Source: Platynereis dumerilii (lineage: Eukaryota > Annelida > Polychaeta > Phyllodocida > Nereididae). Taken from it: a stretch of DNA of 64,000 nucleotides. Made by a program: the position numbers and the translations under genes. The notes beneath the pieces were generated by a model that saw nothing but the letters and a program-made list of their open reading frames with translations, searched no databases and was not told the DNA's origin. Location of the stretch: assembly GCA_026936325.1 (NCBI GenBank), contig JAPTHN010000008.1, positions 53,113,706-53,177,705 of the forward strand, in the 5' to 3' direction. Below, piece after piece: positions 12,119 through 21,514 of the stretch (the first letter of the stretch is position 1; each line of letters opens with the position of its first letter).

Positions 12119-12519
12119 GAATGCATTTGATAGTTAGCCATATTTGATTTATTGCAAATATGTTTATTTGTGAATTAGATCACTACTAAAGGCAAAATGT
12201 GAGCATAATATGCAAAAGTGCTTGCGTTGCTCCAAGCTGAAAACGGTTGTCCTATTTTCCTTTTGTGAGAGAAGGAATTATTCATGTGTGAGTAGTGCGA
12301 CATTTGCAGATGCTCAAGCTGCCGATAATTCAATTCAGGACCTAACACTTGGTCTTCAACATGGAGTCATCTGATGACAAGAAAATCACAAAAATGTTTC
12401 AAAAAAGCCATTGAACATTGAGTGCTGGAATCAATGCAGATGTTTATAATAACATTTTGGAAGAATTTGGGGTGCCATGGCGTCAGACAATGAACTCTTT
12501 TTTGGCAAAATCATCTTCC
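12119..12519 (+). pseudogene. Mariner transposase remnant, N-terminal/middle part
   Basis: Sequence of the mariner remnant resuming after the gypsy insertion. Near 12430-12500 one frame reads GINADVYNNILEEFGVPW, which resembles the stretch just before the catalytic QQDxAP box of mariner/Tc1 transposases (typically a VNxDVYxxILxxxVxPW pattern). Upstream the frame is interrupted. The catalytic middle is missing here, being replaced by later insertions or lost. Confidence 0.55.
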
Positions 12520-12521
12520 TA

Positions 12522-13478
12522 CACTGTAAAATTGGAGGCACTGATTCAGCTCAATTGATAGAGTGAGATGGTTGCACAAGTTGATTGAGCTAACATAGAT
12601 TAATGTTTTAAGCTGAGATAACTCAAAATACTGAGCTGAGATAGCTCAAAATACTAAGCTATGTTGACTAAGGTATTCAAGCTGAGAAAACTCAAAACAA
12701 TGAGCTGTGTTGTCTAACAGCTCAAAATACTGAGTTTTGTTGACTTATAGATCCATGCTGACACAACTCAAAATTATGAGCTGTGTTGACTTATTTTTAG
12801 TTGTTTTTGATTTGTATTTGTGTGACCTGTCTTATAAAGTTATTTATGAATGTGGGCTGTAATCCAAAAATATCGTTTGATCGCTCAAGGGGATCCACCT
12901 GATCCAGATGCTTCATTTTAGCACATCATGGACAGGCCCAAGATGCATTCAACAAAGACCATTGCATCACAAGGAGATTTAAAAATTAATTTCTTGGGTA
13001 TAAATCCCAATGGCCTGTGGCTCATCTGAGTTGGTATACAGTGCTAGAAGCCTATATTTGAACACACTCTGACTTGGAAATGTTGGTTGACGTGTGTGAA
13101 AGCATGCATATAATTGCTCCCACAAATTAATTTAAGAGAGATTTTAAAAAAAGTGACCAGCTAAAGTGGTGTGCTACTCAGTTTTCTCTGGGATAGTGTA
13201 ATATAAATGTTCTTTTTTCTTTTAAGTAAATAATTATTTAAAACTAAATGCAGTGTTATGAGAAGTGCTCGTTATAGATGGCTGAGAGGTCAAGCTCTCT
13301 GCAACAACTGAAACTTTCATGTTTTCACAGCTTAATGTTATGATTTGTTTGGACAACTTACAGCATTGAGCTATCATACCTTGACAACTTATAGGATTGA
13401 GCTATGATAGCTTGAAAATTATTAACATTCTCAGACAGCTCAAATTATTTCTTGACACAGTTTTCAAATTTTACAGTG
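12522..13478. mobile_element. TA-flanked TIR element with internal ACTCAA-type repeats
   Basis: Ends are CACTGTAAAATT and its exact reverse complement AATTTTACAGTG, each flanked by TA (12520-12521 and 13479-13480). The left third contains several spaced copies of a motif around CTCAAAATACTGAG, and both ends contain GAGCTATGATAG-like and AGCTCAA motifs. No transposase is seen. It lies in the transposase remnant of the mariner element. Confidence 0.75.
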
Positions 13479-13581
13479 TACTAGGTGTAGCACCTGTTTA
13501 TACTGCATAGAAGACTCAGGAGTGCCTCAAAACAAACCTCTTGAGCTAGGTAGAGTGCCACCCCTCAAAGATGTCCTTTCT

Positions 13582-14241
13582 CAAAAATTTTCTTTACCAT
13601 TTGGAACACCACAAGGATCAGTTTTAGGTCCATTGTTGTATATTGTTCTAGCTAATGATTTAAACAAGTGTTTGAAGTTTTGTAGCAGTGTCTCCTTTGC
13701 CGATGACACAACAATATTCGTCACGGGTAAAAATCTAAGATTTCTTTATAGAAAAATTAATGAAGATCACTCAAAGTTGAATAAATGGTTTGAGGATAAT
13801 TCCCTATCCTTGAATATTGATAAGTCAAATTACATACTATTTAGAACTAAAAACAAAATCATTGTTTATAATAGTCAAGTTCGAGTAGGAAATAAAGAAA
13901 TAAAACAAGTAAAGAACATAAAATTCTTAGGTGTGATAATCGATGAATACCTTGATTGGAGTATGCATGTGAAGTCGATCTTGTCTAAGTTAGCTGCAGG
14001 AATTTATAGTATAAATATGACAAAAAATATGTTACCTATTTTTGCAAAAAGACTTATATATCAATCTAACTTTCAGAGCCATTTAAATTATGCTCTTTGT
14101 ATATGGGGTCCTATGATAAGTGCCAAATGGAAAAATAAATTGCAAGTTCAGCAAAACGGCAATACGGTCTATATACAATCTCAATATAAGGACTGGACTG
14201 AGTTCTTACTACAAAAAGGCAAAATTGATGAAACTGGGTGA
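13582..14241 (+). pseudogene. LINE reverse transcriptase, partial
   Basis: About 220 residues in one open frame, from just before RT motif B to the thumb/connection region. The motif C box is FADD rather than the more frequent YADD, which is accepted in this group. The frame stops at 14241, and homologous-looking sequence continues in another frame to 14479. Without endonuclease and RT fingers it cannot be functional. An upstream extension of the frame to an ATG at 13522 does not look LINE-like. Confidence 0.7.
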
Positions 14242-14534
14242 CATTATTGATTTCGCATTGGTAAATATATCATATAGATATGTGAACAATGTGTTGCCAA
14301 AACGCATCACTAATTTATTTGAAGTTCAAACGTATCATCAAACACGTAATATGAATGTTCTACAAACGCGTATTCACACTCTGCAAATTTATAATAAAAG
14401 TTTTTTGGGAAGAGCTCCACACCTCTGGTTGCATTTATCCCAAAATATAAAAAAACTCAACGACAAAAACATCATTTAAAAAGAAATTCTCTTCATCTAG
14501 ATTTTAAATGTATCAATCATGGCGCTATTTATTT

Positions 14535-14875
14535 AGACCTAGGCATCAAGAGAGGCTAAGGTCGAAGCAGGCAGTGATTTCTGCCAATTAGTTATTATAA
14601 TTGTTTACTTGTTTATATCATATTAGGTTGTGACTACTCTTTAACTTTGACCTAGGCATCAAGAGAGGCCAAGGTCGAAGCAAGCAGTGATTAATTATTA
14701 CAATTATGTTTATTTATAATTTGTTTATATTATATTAGGTTGTGGCCACTCTTTAACTTTGACTTAGGCACCAAGAGGGGCCAAGGTCGAAGCAAGCAGT
14801 GATTACAGCCAATTAATTATTATTATTATTGTGTTTATTTGTTTATAAATATTTCATACCTGAAACTGCTCTGAA
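14535..14875 (+). repeat. Three-copy 113-bp tandem repeat in the LINE 3' UTR
   Basis: GACCTAGGCATCAAGAGAGG-type blocks start at 14535, 14648 and 14761, each followed by CCAAGGTCGAAGCAAGCAGT-type sequence and an AT-rich spacer. Within each block GACCTxGGC can pair with GCCxAGGTC, giving three equal small stem-loops. Confidence 0.8.
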
Positions 14876-15284
14876 TATAATATGCATTCATGTTATCAAA
14901 GAATGGTTAGACTAGATAAGATTCCTTGTTGCTACCATATTAGTGCCATTACTTTGTTATTTCATTTGTGTGACTCTATGTGTAATTGATAACTCTTAAA
15001 ATAACACTGATGTTTGTATTTAGTTGAAAATCAATTCATTATCATAATCATTTCATCATAATCATTTCATTTCCATACATCGTTTAGTTTAGTATAATTT
15101 CTTGTTTTAAGCTATTTCATCGGGGAATACCCACCTATATATATACGGCAATGGTATTTCATGCTCGGATGTTCTCCCATTACCATCTGTCATTTCGATT
15201 GAATACGTAAATTTATATATATACTTGTAAAATGTGGTTACAATGATGGTATTGAAATAAACAAATTACAAAAATTACCTTGTC

Positions 15285-15491
15285 TCCCGGGCTGGACACA
15301 GTGGATTATTTTGTATGGGCAACTTTGAAGCAAAAATCCAGCAAGTTATCCCAACCTTAGCAATAAAGAATAAGGCCTCCATCATGTCTGCATGGAACAA
15401 ACCGTTGGTGGAGTGCATCAAACATATTTTTGCATCATTTCGGCTTCATCGGCAGAAAGTTATCACAGCAAGGGGTGCGAATAATGGGTGA
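15285..15491 (+). pseudogene. Mariner transposase remnant, C-terminal part
   Basis: One frame reads VDYFVWATL, matching the last catalytic region (DYFVW) of mariner transposases. A neighbouring frame carries on with AWNKPLVECIKHIFASFRLH and ends at a stop at 15489-15491. There is thus at least one frameshift near 15330. The right TIR follows about 95 bp downstream. Orientation agrees with the N-terminal remnant at 12119-12519, supporting one original element. Confidence 0.6.
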
Positions 15492-15618
15492 TTTGACTGT
15501 TCTGAATATACTGTTCATATACAAATCATGTTTTGTTTAATAATGATGCTTGGCACAAAATAAAATGTAAACAAATCAAATTCTTTTGACTGTCCTCTTT
15601 TTCTGTAGACACCCTGTA

Positions 15619-16198
15619 CTGGAAATGGGCTTTAAAATGATGGTTAATATGTATTTATATCTCCATTCAATCCGAAAATATGGTCCCTCAAACATTGATA
15701 TGGTAATACGAAAAATCAAATTTGAATTTCCCGCCATTGCAATGAAGAAAATCAAGAAGGACACCCAATTTAGATAATTTAAAATCAATTTCTGGTTAAA
15801 TTACCTTAATTATTCAAAGAAAATGACTTGTGGTAAAATATGGTACCAACAGCTTCATATATATATTTGTTTATCTCACTCTGCGAATGTTTTGTCTTAA
15901 TTGGTACTTGGTGGACACTGCGAATTGATATTTCCAATCAAAACAATTGGACTATGTCAATAATTATATAATCAGTCTAGCTGAAGTGAAATAACCCTGA
16001 AATATGCAGCGTTCTTGAAAATTATAGTCAAAATTTAATGTCAGCTTCAACTACGACAAGATCATTTCAAGATAGAAGGAGTTTCCCTGCACAAATGGAA
16101 TTTTAAAATCTCAACCATAACATCTGAACTGGATGTTCATATCAATAATCAATTATTATAACATTTTATTTGCATCTTGAAACCAAGGTGACAAATGG
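15619..16198 (+). other. Intronic sequence, unit 0 (continued after the mariner element)
   Basis: Matches 28570-29135, 39950-40525 and 57290-57800, including the TATTTATATCTCCATYCAATCC landmark. Nothing coding is visible. It continues directly from 2212 if the mariner insertion is ignored. Confidence 0.75.
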
Positions 16199-16200
16199 TA

Positions 16201-16667
16201 GGGGAAGCTTGGGAGAGTTGGGCCGCAGGGAGGGTTGGGCCACCCTTATTTTTGAGGAAACTAAAAATTTTTCGAGAAAGCTGCAGCCACCAAAATTTTA
16301 TAAAAATAAAAATCTTTCAATGGATGCAACATTTCTAGCTAATTTGCTTGTCACGATCTTTAGAGAGAAGAAAATTCAAATTTGGCCTCAAGTACAGCTT
16401 TACCGAACCTGATATATTGCAATGGCCCAAGTCTCCCCCCTGAATGGCCCAAGTCTCTCACTTGATGGGGAGAGTTGGGCCAAATTTTTTCCAATTTTCA
16501 TAGGGCTGTAGTTCATATGTTCTTGGGCAAATATCAATGCAAACCTAAAGATATTTTTCTGAAATATTTCAAGATACAATACATGCATTAAGCATGTTTA
16601 TATAATCATTACTGTTAGCAGGAGGTGCAAGAACGTAAAAAGTGGCCCAACTCTCCCAAGCTTCCCC
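16201..16667. mobile_element. TA-flanked MITE, 467 bp
   Basis: Starts GGGGAAGCTTGGGAGAGTTG and ends with its reverse complement, with GGCCC continuing the match; flanked by TA at 16199-16200 and 16668-16669. Sister introns at 29140 and 57805 show the empty site with one TA. GTTGGGCC/GGCCCAAC motifs recur inside. No coding capacity. Confidence 0.9.
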
Positions 16668-16669
16668 TA

Positions 16670-17065
16670 ACGCTCTTTTACGACATCTCAAATAATTGTC
16701 ATGACATATGATGAAATATGAAGTAATGACCCTGAATTTGCCAGTATACTCCTATATGCAAGTCAAAAACTATGACAAATACTTGAGCTGAGAAGTTGTG
16801 CCTTTTGCTCTCTGCAGCACCAAAGTCAATAGGCCAATTCCCTAGCAGGTGACATGACCTTAATCGAAAAATTCCAGAACTTTCAAGCCATTTTTCAGAG
16901 CAACAATGACATTGTAGCCAGAGACTTTTGTAATCCAAACAGTTCACTGATGTTAGAACTATAGAGATACCTTAAAAATACTAAACTTAATTTGAACTGT
17001 ATTGCACAATACAAAATTGTAAGATACTTTTCTAGAGTTTCAGTGAAGAGTCTGGTTAAGGATAC
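16670..17065 (+). other. Intronic sequence between two MITEs
   Basis: Paralogous to 29140-29520 and 57800-58195. Holds no recognisable gene. Confidence 0.7.
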
Positions 17066-17178
17066 GTCCCTGTCAGCGTGCCTCGGCGGTCCAGCGTCGG
17101 CCCAGCATCAGTCCAATGTCAGAAGCATCGGACCAGCTTCGGGCCGACGTTGGACCGCCCAGGCATGCTGATAGGGAC
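17066..17178. mobile_element. GC-rich 113-bp hairpin element
   Basis: Two arms of about 49 bp, beginning GTCCCTGTCAGCGTGCC and ending in its near reverse complement GGCATGCTGATAGGGAC, with a short central loop. Sister introns (29519, 40899, 58190) read GGATACCAGA without it, so it is an insertion. It is much richer in G+C than its surroundings. No target duplication longer than a base or two is evident. Confidence 0.8.
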
Positions 17179-19298
17179 CAGACATGTGGCAGAACAACAT
17201 CAAAATGTAAAGCTTCATTGAACATCTTTATTGGTATTCCAAATTAGGATTTTTAAGTCAGATGACAGAAAATATAAAAACTCTAATTTAGGTTGATGCA
17301 CACTTGATTAGTGATATTTGATGCTTGATAAATGTATTGTTACAAATGGTTCAGAGCTAGGAATTGATCCGATGGCATAACCGTATCAATTTCATCACTC
17401 ACATCCCCAGTGCGAGTATCATTATAAATGTCATAGTGACAACATTTAGTCGTAAATATAGAATAGTTGAAAATGGCGGTTAGATGATGCGTGATTTTGC
17501 CAATGTCTTCCCAACCAATGCAACACAACATTGGGGATGGTTCAGAATTCATGACTGGTTTGGGGTTTTTGCCTGAACCTCCGGTTAAAAATTTAGTTTC
17601 ATGCAAAGTTTTAGAACCCAACCCATAGGATTCATGCATATTTTTAAACCCCCCCCCCACCCTCTACATACAAAGCAAAACACACCTGTATATTGTTGTA
17701 CATATACCCTTGGACGGTTATTGATATGGATTCGCAGACTTTTACATGTAAAAACCGGGCATGAACAGACTTTATGCATGTTTTATTAACAATTTTGCTT
17801 TGCTGAAATTTCTTAACCCTCCCCCTTTGACATGTGCTCAAAAATTAGTACTCCCCAACACTTGTGAAAAGTTAGTTCAACCACGGGCGAAACTCCCACC
17901 CCACCCCCATTCACTAAGGCCTATCTGAGATCAGAAAACATGCATTTTTGCATTTATTTAGTGTGACATAGACTTTTCTTTCAGTTTTACTAAGTTTTAC
18001 ATGTTCCATTGCTATTTCCTTATTTTTCTTTTAGAATTTTCACATCCCCAGGCTTCATAAATCCATTGAAACAAGTACTTCTTTCCACTTGTTTCTACAT
18101 CATTGAGTTATTTGTGTTTAAAGGTGGACTTTTTAAACTTTAGGCAAATTTGAATCGTCCTGATCTGAAATGCTCTAGTTTTCCTTTAACATATTTCAGT
18201 TTAATCTTTTTGCCATTGAGATCTAGCATTACATCTACTTATTTTTTTGGAGCTTTTTATGATTGTGGAAAATCTGGTTCATGAAAAAATTCCAATGAAT
18301 AGCTGGAAGGGTGAATGTGTCGCAGTACTGCCGTACGCATAACGCCAAGAGTACTTTTAAGTGGTACAGAGCTATGAAAGCTCTCTTCATAATCTGGATT
18401 GGCTCAAATATAGTTAATCTGTGAAGCTTTATGAAAGTATGAACTAATCCAAGTTATTATTTGCTGGTTTCTGACGCAATTTCTGATGATGAAATTCAAA
18501 ATTATGTTTGCCGCACGCGTAACGCTCTGAAAAATTTTGATTGTATTCAATTTTTTATCTGGCATACAGTAAAGTAATCATTCTAATATAACTTGGAGTG
18601 GAAATTAACACATAATTTCAGTAGTTGGAGTATGCTTCATAGCCTAAATACAAAAATTATGACATTTATGGAGCATTCTTTAAACTTTTGGGCCAAATTG
18701 TCTAAAAAGGCAGTAAAACATTAACAAAATAGTTTTTTTATTTTGTAAGTGGTTGCATTTTTTCCACAGTTATGATTGATGATCGATATAAAATCAATTT
18801 GAGTGAAAATCAGAACATTTTTTAAAGTTTCATGTCTCACCAGTACTTAAAATCAACTTTTTATGTTGTAAAGAGGGCCAAAAATCACACTTCTATCTTC
18901 ATTTGTTCAAGTAGACATTCACTTTGGTGGCAATTATTTGGTATCTTTTTCAATCCCACACAGACGCATATGGTAGGGCAGTTAAAATCATTCTAAATGA
19001 AAATATAATAATTATGCGTTTGAGATGAATATATATATGTTTTGAAAAGAAATTTCCGAAAAATTATGCGTTTTTCATAATATATTTGGTGTATATTTGA
19101 ATGGCAATGGTCCGGAAGACTTCAAAAAATTTTGCCGTTGTTGCCAAATAAAGAAAATTTCATGACAAATTACCAGTCAGTCAAGTTTTGTGTCACTGCC
19201 ATGTAAAACAAACTTTTAAAAATTCTTTAATATTCAGCTGCTATCATTTATAAATATAGTTTCTGGAATTTAAATATATATTCTTTACAATATGCTTA
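17179..19298 (+). other. Intronic sequence, unit 0
   Basis: Paralogous to 29530-30770, 40910-42480 and 58200-59650. It includes a conserved C-rich tract near 17648 and TGCCGTACGCATAACGCC (18331)/TGCCGCACGCGTAACGCTC (18510), a pair of similar short motifs found only here. No exon is visible. Confidence 0.65.
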
Positions 19299-19373
19299 AT
19301 AATAATAAAAATAATATGGATTTATATAGCGCTGATTTCAATAAACTGCTCATCAGCGCTTTTTCAGATCAAA

Positions 19374-19810
19374 TCACTTGTAGTAATTCTGGAACAAGTC
19401 GGTTTTTAGATTCTTCATGAAGCTTTCTAATGTTTGTGCAGTTCTCACTTTTTCAGGCAAAGTGTTCCAGAGTTTTGGTGCTGCATAGGAAAACGCTCGA
19501 TCTTCAAACTTATTTTTGTTGCATGGAGCAGGTTCTGCTAACAGCTGTTTGTGGTTGCTTGAGTTTTGACCTGAACAAGTTCTTGGATGTATTGTGGTGC
19601 CTGATTGTTCATTGCTTTCCATGTAGTTATCATCAATTTGAACTGAATTCTTGCTGTGATTGGTAACCAGTGAAGTTGTTTCCTACTCTGGCTGACACTT
19701 TCACGTTTTTTCAACCTCTCAATTAAACGAACTGCTGAGTTTTGAGCAACCTTAAGTTTATTTAACAATCGGGTAGCAGTGCCATACAACAGCCCATTTC
19801 TGTAGTCCAA
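19374..19810 (-). pseudogene. LINE C-terminal domain, fragment
   Basis: Two overlapping minus-strand frames encode the region after RT: HWLPITARIQFKL then AFSYAAPKLWNTLPEKV, the usual C-terminal block of CR1/L2 proteins, ending TDLFQNYYK. A frame change between them shows decay. Confidence 0.75.
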
Positions 19811-19931
19811 ATGTGGGGTGACAAGTGCATGACAGCACTTTTAACTATTTCCATGTCAAGGTTTTTTCAGAGTTTCGACAGGTTACTTAAATTAAAATAT
19901 GCGCTTCGGCACATTTTGTTGATCTGCTTCT

Positions 19932-20643
19932 CACAGCGAGCTTGAACAAACTTTGGGGTTAAAAAAATTGACCAAGAAAACGATTAGCGCAGTGATGTAG
20001 AGGAAGGTCAGGCGAACATTTTTGTGTATCAAACGAAAAAATCTGTTGGGAATTTTTTTGAGATATTTGAGTTTTAAAGTTTTTATTTAACACACCCTAT
20101 TGTTAGCAGGGAATCTCCATCTAAAAATGATCAAAACTGCCCATTTTTCCTGTTAGGTAATATCTAAGATAAAAGTCATTATTCGGAAGTAAGAATATAC
20201 AGTCATTGTCTCTGCAGAAAGAATGTACCACTTCATCCAGACTGACACGCTGTGATAAACCTGTAACAGCTAACATTTCTTGCTAAAGGCCGGAGCAAAT
20301 ATTTATAATACCAGGTTGTGTTAGTTACTTAATTCTGGTAAGCAATTTTAGCAAATTTGGTCTCATCATCTCATTATAACAGGCTTTGTTGAGTTTTTTG
20401 TGCATTTATCACAAATTTTGCCACCGTGAAACAAGCATTTCATAACAATGTAAAAGGATAGACAAAGTTGAGTAAATTATCAGACAATCCATGCATAGAA
20501 TGTTTGTAAGTATATGCTTGACTATGAAGTTGAATCCCCTGATATTACATTAAAAATGTTCGTCTAACCTTCTTCTACACCATTGCGATAATTGTTTTCT
20601 TGGTCAATTTTTTTAACCCCAAAGTTTGTTCAAGCTCGCTGTG
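19932..20643. mobile_element. 712-bp TIR element inside the LINE
   Basis: The two ends are inverted repeats of about 92 bp with roughly eight mismatches, starting CACAGCGAGCTTGAACAAAC. TTCT flanks it on both sides (19928-19931 and 20644-20647), and the LINE reading continues exactly across it. CAC...GTG ends with a 4-bp duplication recall the Chapaev/CMC group, but without a transposase this is tentative. Interior AT-rich, no ORF of note. Confidence 0.85.
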
Positions 20644-20647
20644 TTCT

Positions 20648-21514
20648 CCATGGTCATATTTTTGTCAAAGAGCACTCCTAAATTGCGAACATGGTTGGCA
20701 ATTTTGATTTCAACATTGTCAACATTGATAGATGTCATTTGAAGTTTCTTCAGTTGGTTTGGTGCTCCAATCAGAAGAAGTTCAGTTTTATCTCCATTAT
20801 TGCACAGCTTGTTGTCATGCAAAAAATTTCTGATTTCTGCAATACAATTTTCAATTTTTTGTTTTGCGTGTTCTTCATCCAAAAAGATTGGTTGAAACGA
20901 CAGGATAAGTTGCTCATCATCAGCATACTTCTTATCGTGACCTTGATTTCTTTGTGCTACTTCACTGACTGGGGCATTATAGGAGTTAAATAAGATTGAT
21001 CCGAGTTTGGAACCTTGAAGAACTCCAAAATTGAGAGGAAGTTTGCTTGACGTTTTATCATTTATTGTCACAGACTGTGATCTTTCAGAAATATAAGATT
21101 TGAACCATCTTAAGGTGGCACTTTGCACACCATACCTGTTACACAGTCTTTCTAACAAAATGCCATGATCAATTGTGTCAAATGCAACAGACAAGTCCAA
21201 CAATACTAGCATTGTCATCTCCCCATAACTCACATTGAGCATAATATCATTACGGATTTTTGTTAAGAGGGTTTCTGTGCTATGATATTGCTTGTCGGCT
21301 GAATGTTTTTCATCGTCAAGATTGTTCTGAGTGAGGTGATCAACATACTGTTTGATTACTGCACTCTCAATGATTTTACTAAGAAAAGAGAGGTTAGAGA
21401 CTGGCCGATAATTCTTTTTGATCAATTCAAGACCTTCTTTCTTCAAAAGTGGTTTGACATGTGCATGCTTCAGTTCAAGGGGCATTTCTCCACGTGTTAA
21501 TGTCATATTGTTAA
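20648..21514 (-). pseudogene. LINE reverse transcriptase core, fragment
   Basis: The frame holds the RT fingers and palm: KKNYRPVSNLSFLSKIIE, then LDLSVAFDTIDHGILLERL (motif A), GVLQGSKLGSILF (motif B, LQG in place of the usual PQG) and KKYADDEQL (motif C, catalytic YADD). It is open across this stretch and is broken only by the insertions on either side. Residues read from beyond 21514 on this frame belong to the opposite-strand LINE and are not part of it. Confidence 0.8.

Larger units (their letters stand above)
13560..15280 (+). mobile_element. CR1/Jockey-group LINE, 5'-truncated
   Basis: Starts inside the reverse transcriptase: GTPQGSVLGPLLY (motif B) near 13600, SFADDTTIFV (catalytic FADD) near 13700, then KFLGVIIDEYLDW and HLNYALCIWG downstream. 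The coding part runs to about 14240 in one frame and continues to 14479 in another, so there is a frameshift near 14120-14240. A long 3' UTR follows with a 113-bp tandem repeat. The tail near 15280 is AAT/A-rich. The endonuclease and the RT N-terminus are missing. It interrupts the mariner remnant before its transposase C-terminus. Confidence 0.75.
2215..15616 (+). mobile_element. Mariner/Tc1-like transposon remnant swollen by nested insertions
   Basis: Inverted ends face each other across 13.4 kb. The left end, after TA at 2213-2214, begins CAGGTTGTCTACAGAAAAAG; the right end, ending at 15616 before TA at 15617-15618, is the reverse complement of CAGGGTGTCTACAGAAAAAG. Both continue into AGGACAGTC, giving about 32 bp of TIR. 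The paralogous intron at about 57271-57300 shows the unoccupied site with a single TA. The original element appears to be only about 0.9 kb: 2215-2301, 12119-12521, a short piece after 13481 and about 15285-15616. Everything else between the TIRs is later insertion. Transposase remnants are listed separately. It cannot be active. Confidence 0.8.

Noticed and set aside
13522-13581. An N-terminal extension of the LINE RT frame.
   Set aside because: Residues before about 13582 do not match the RT region that should precede motif B; probably leftover mariner sequence.
14535-14875. Repeats with spacers that might suggest a CRISPR-like array.
   Set aside because: Three 113-bp units in the 3' UTR of a LINE in an animal genome; no array structure.
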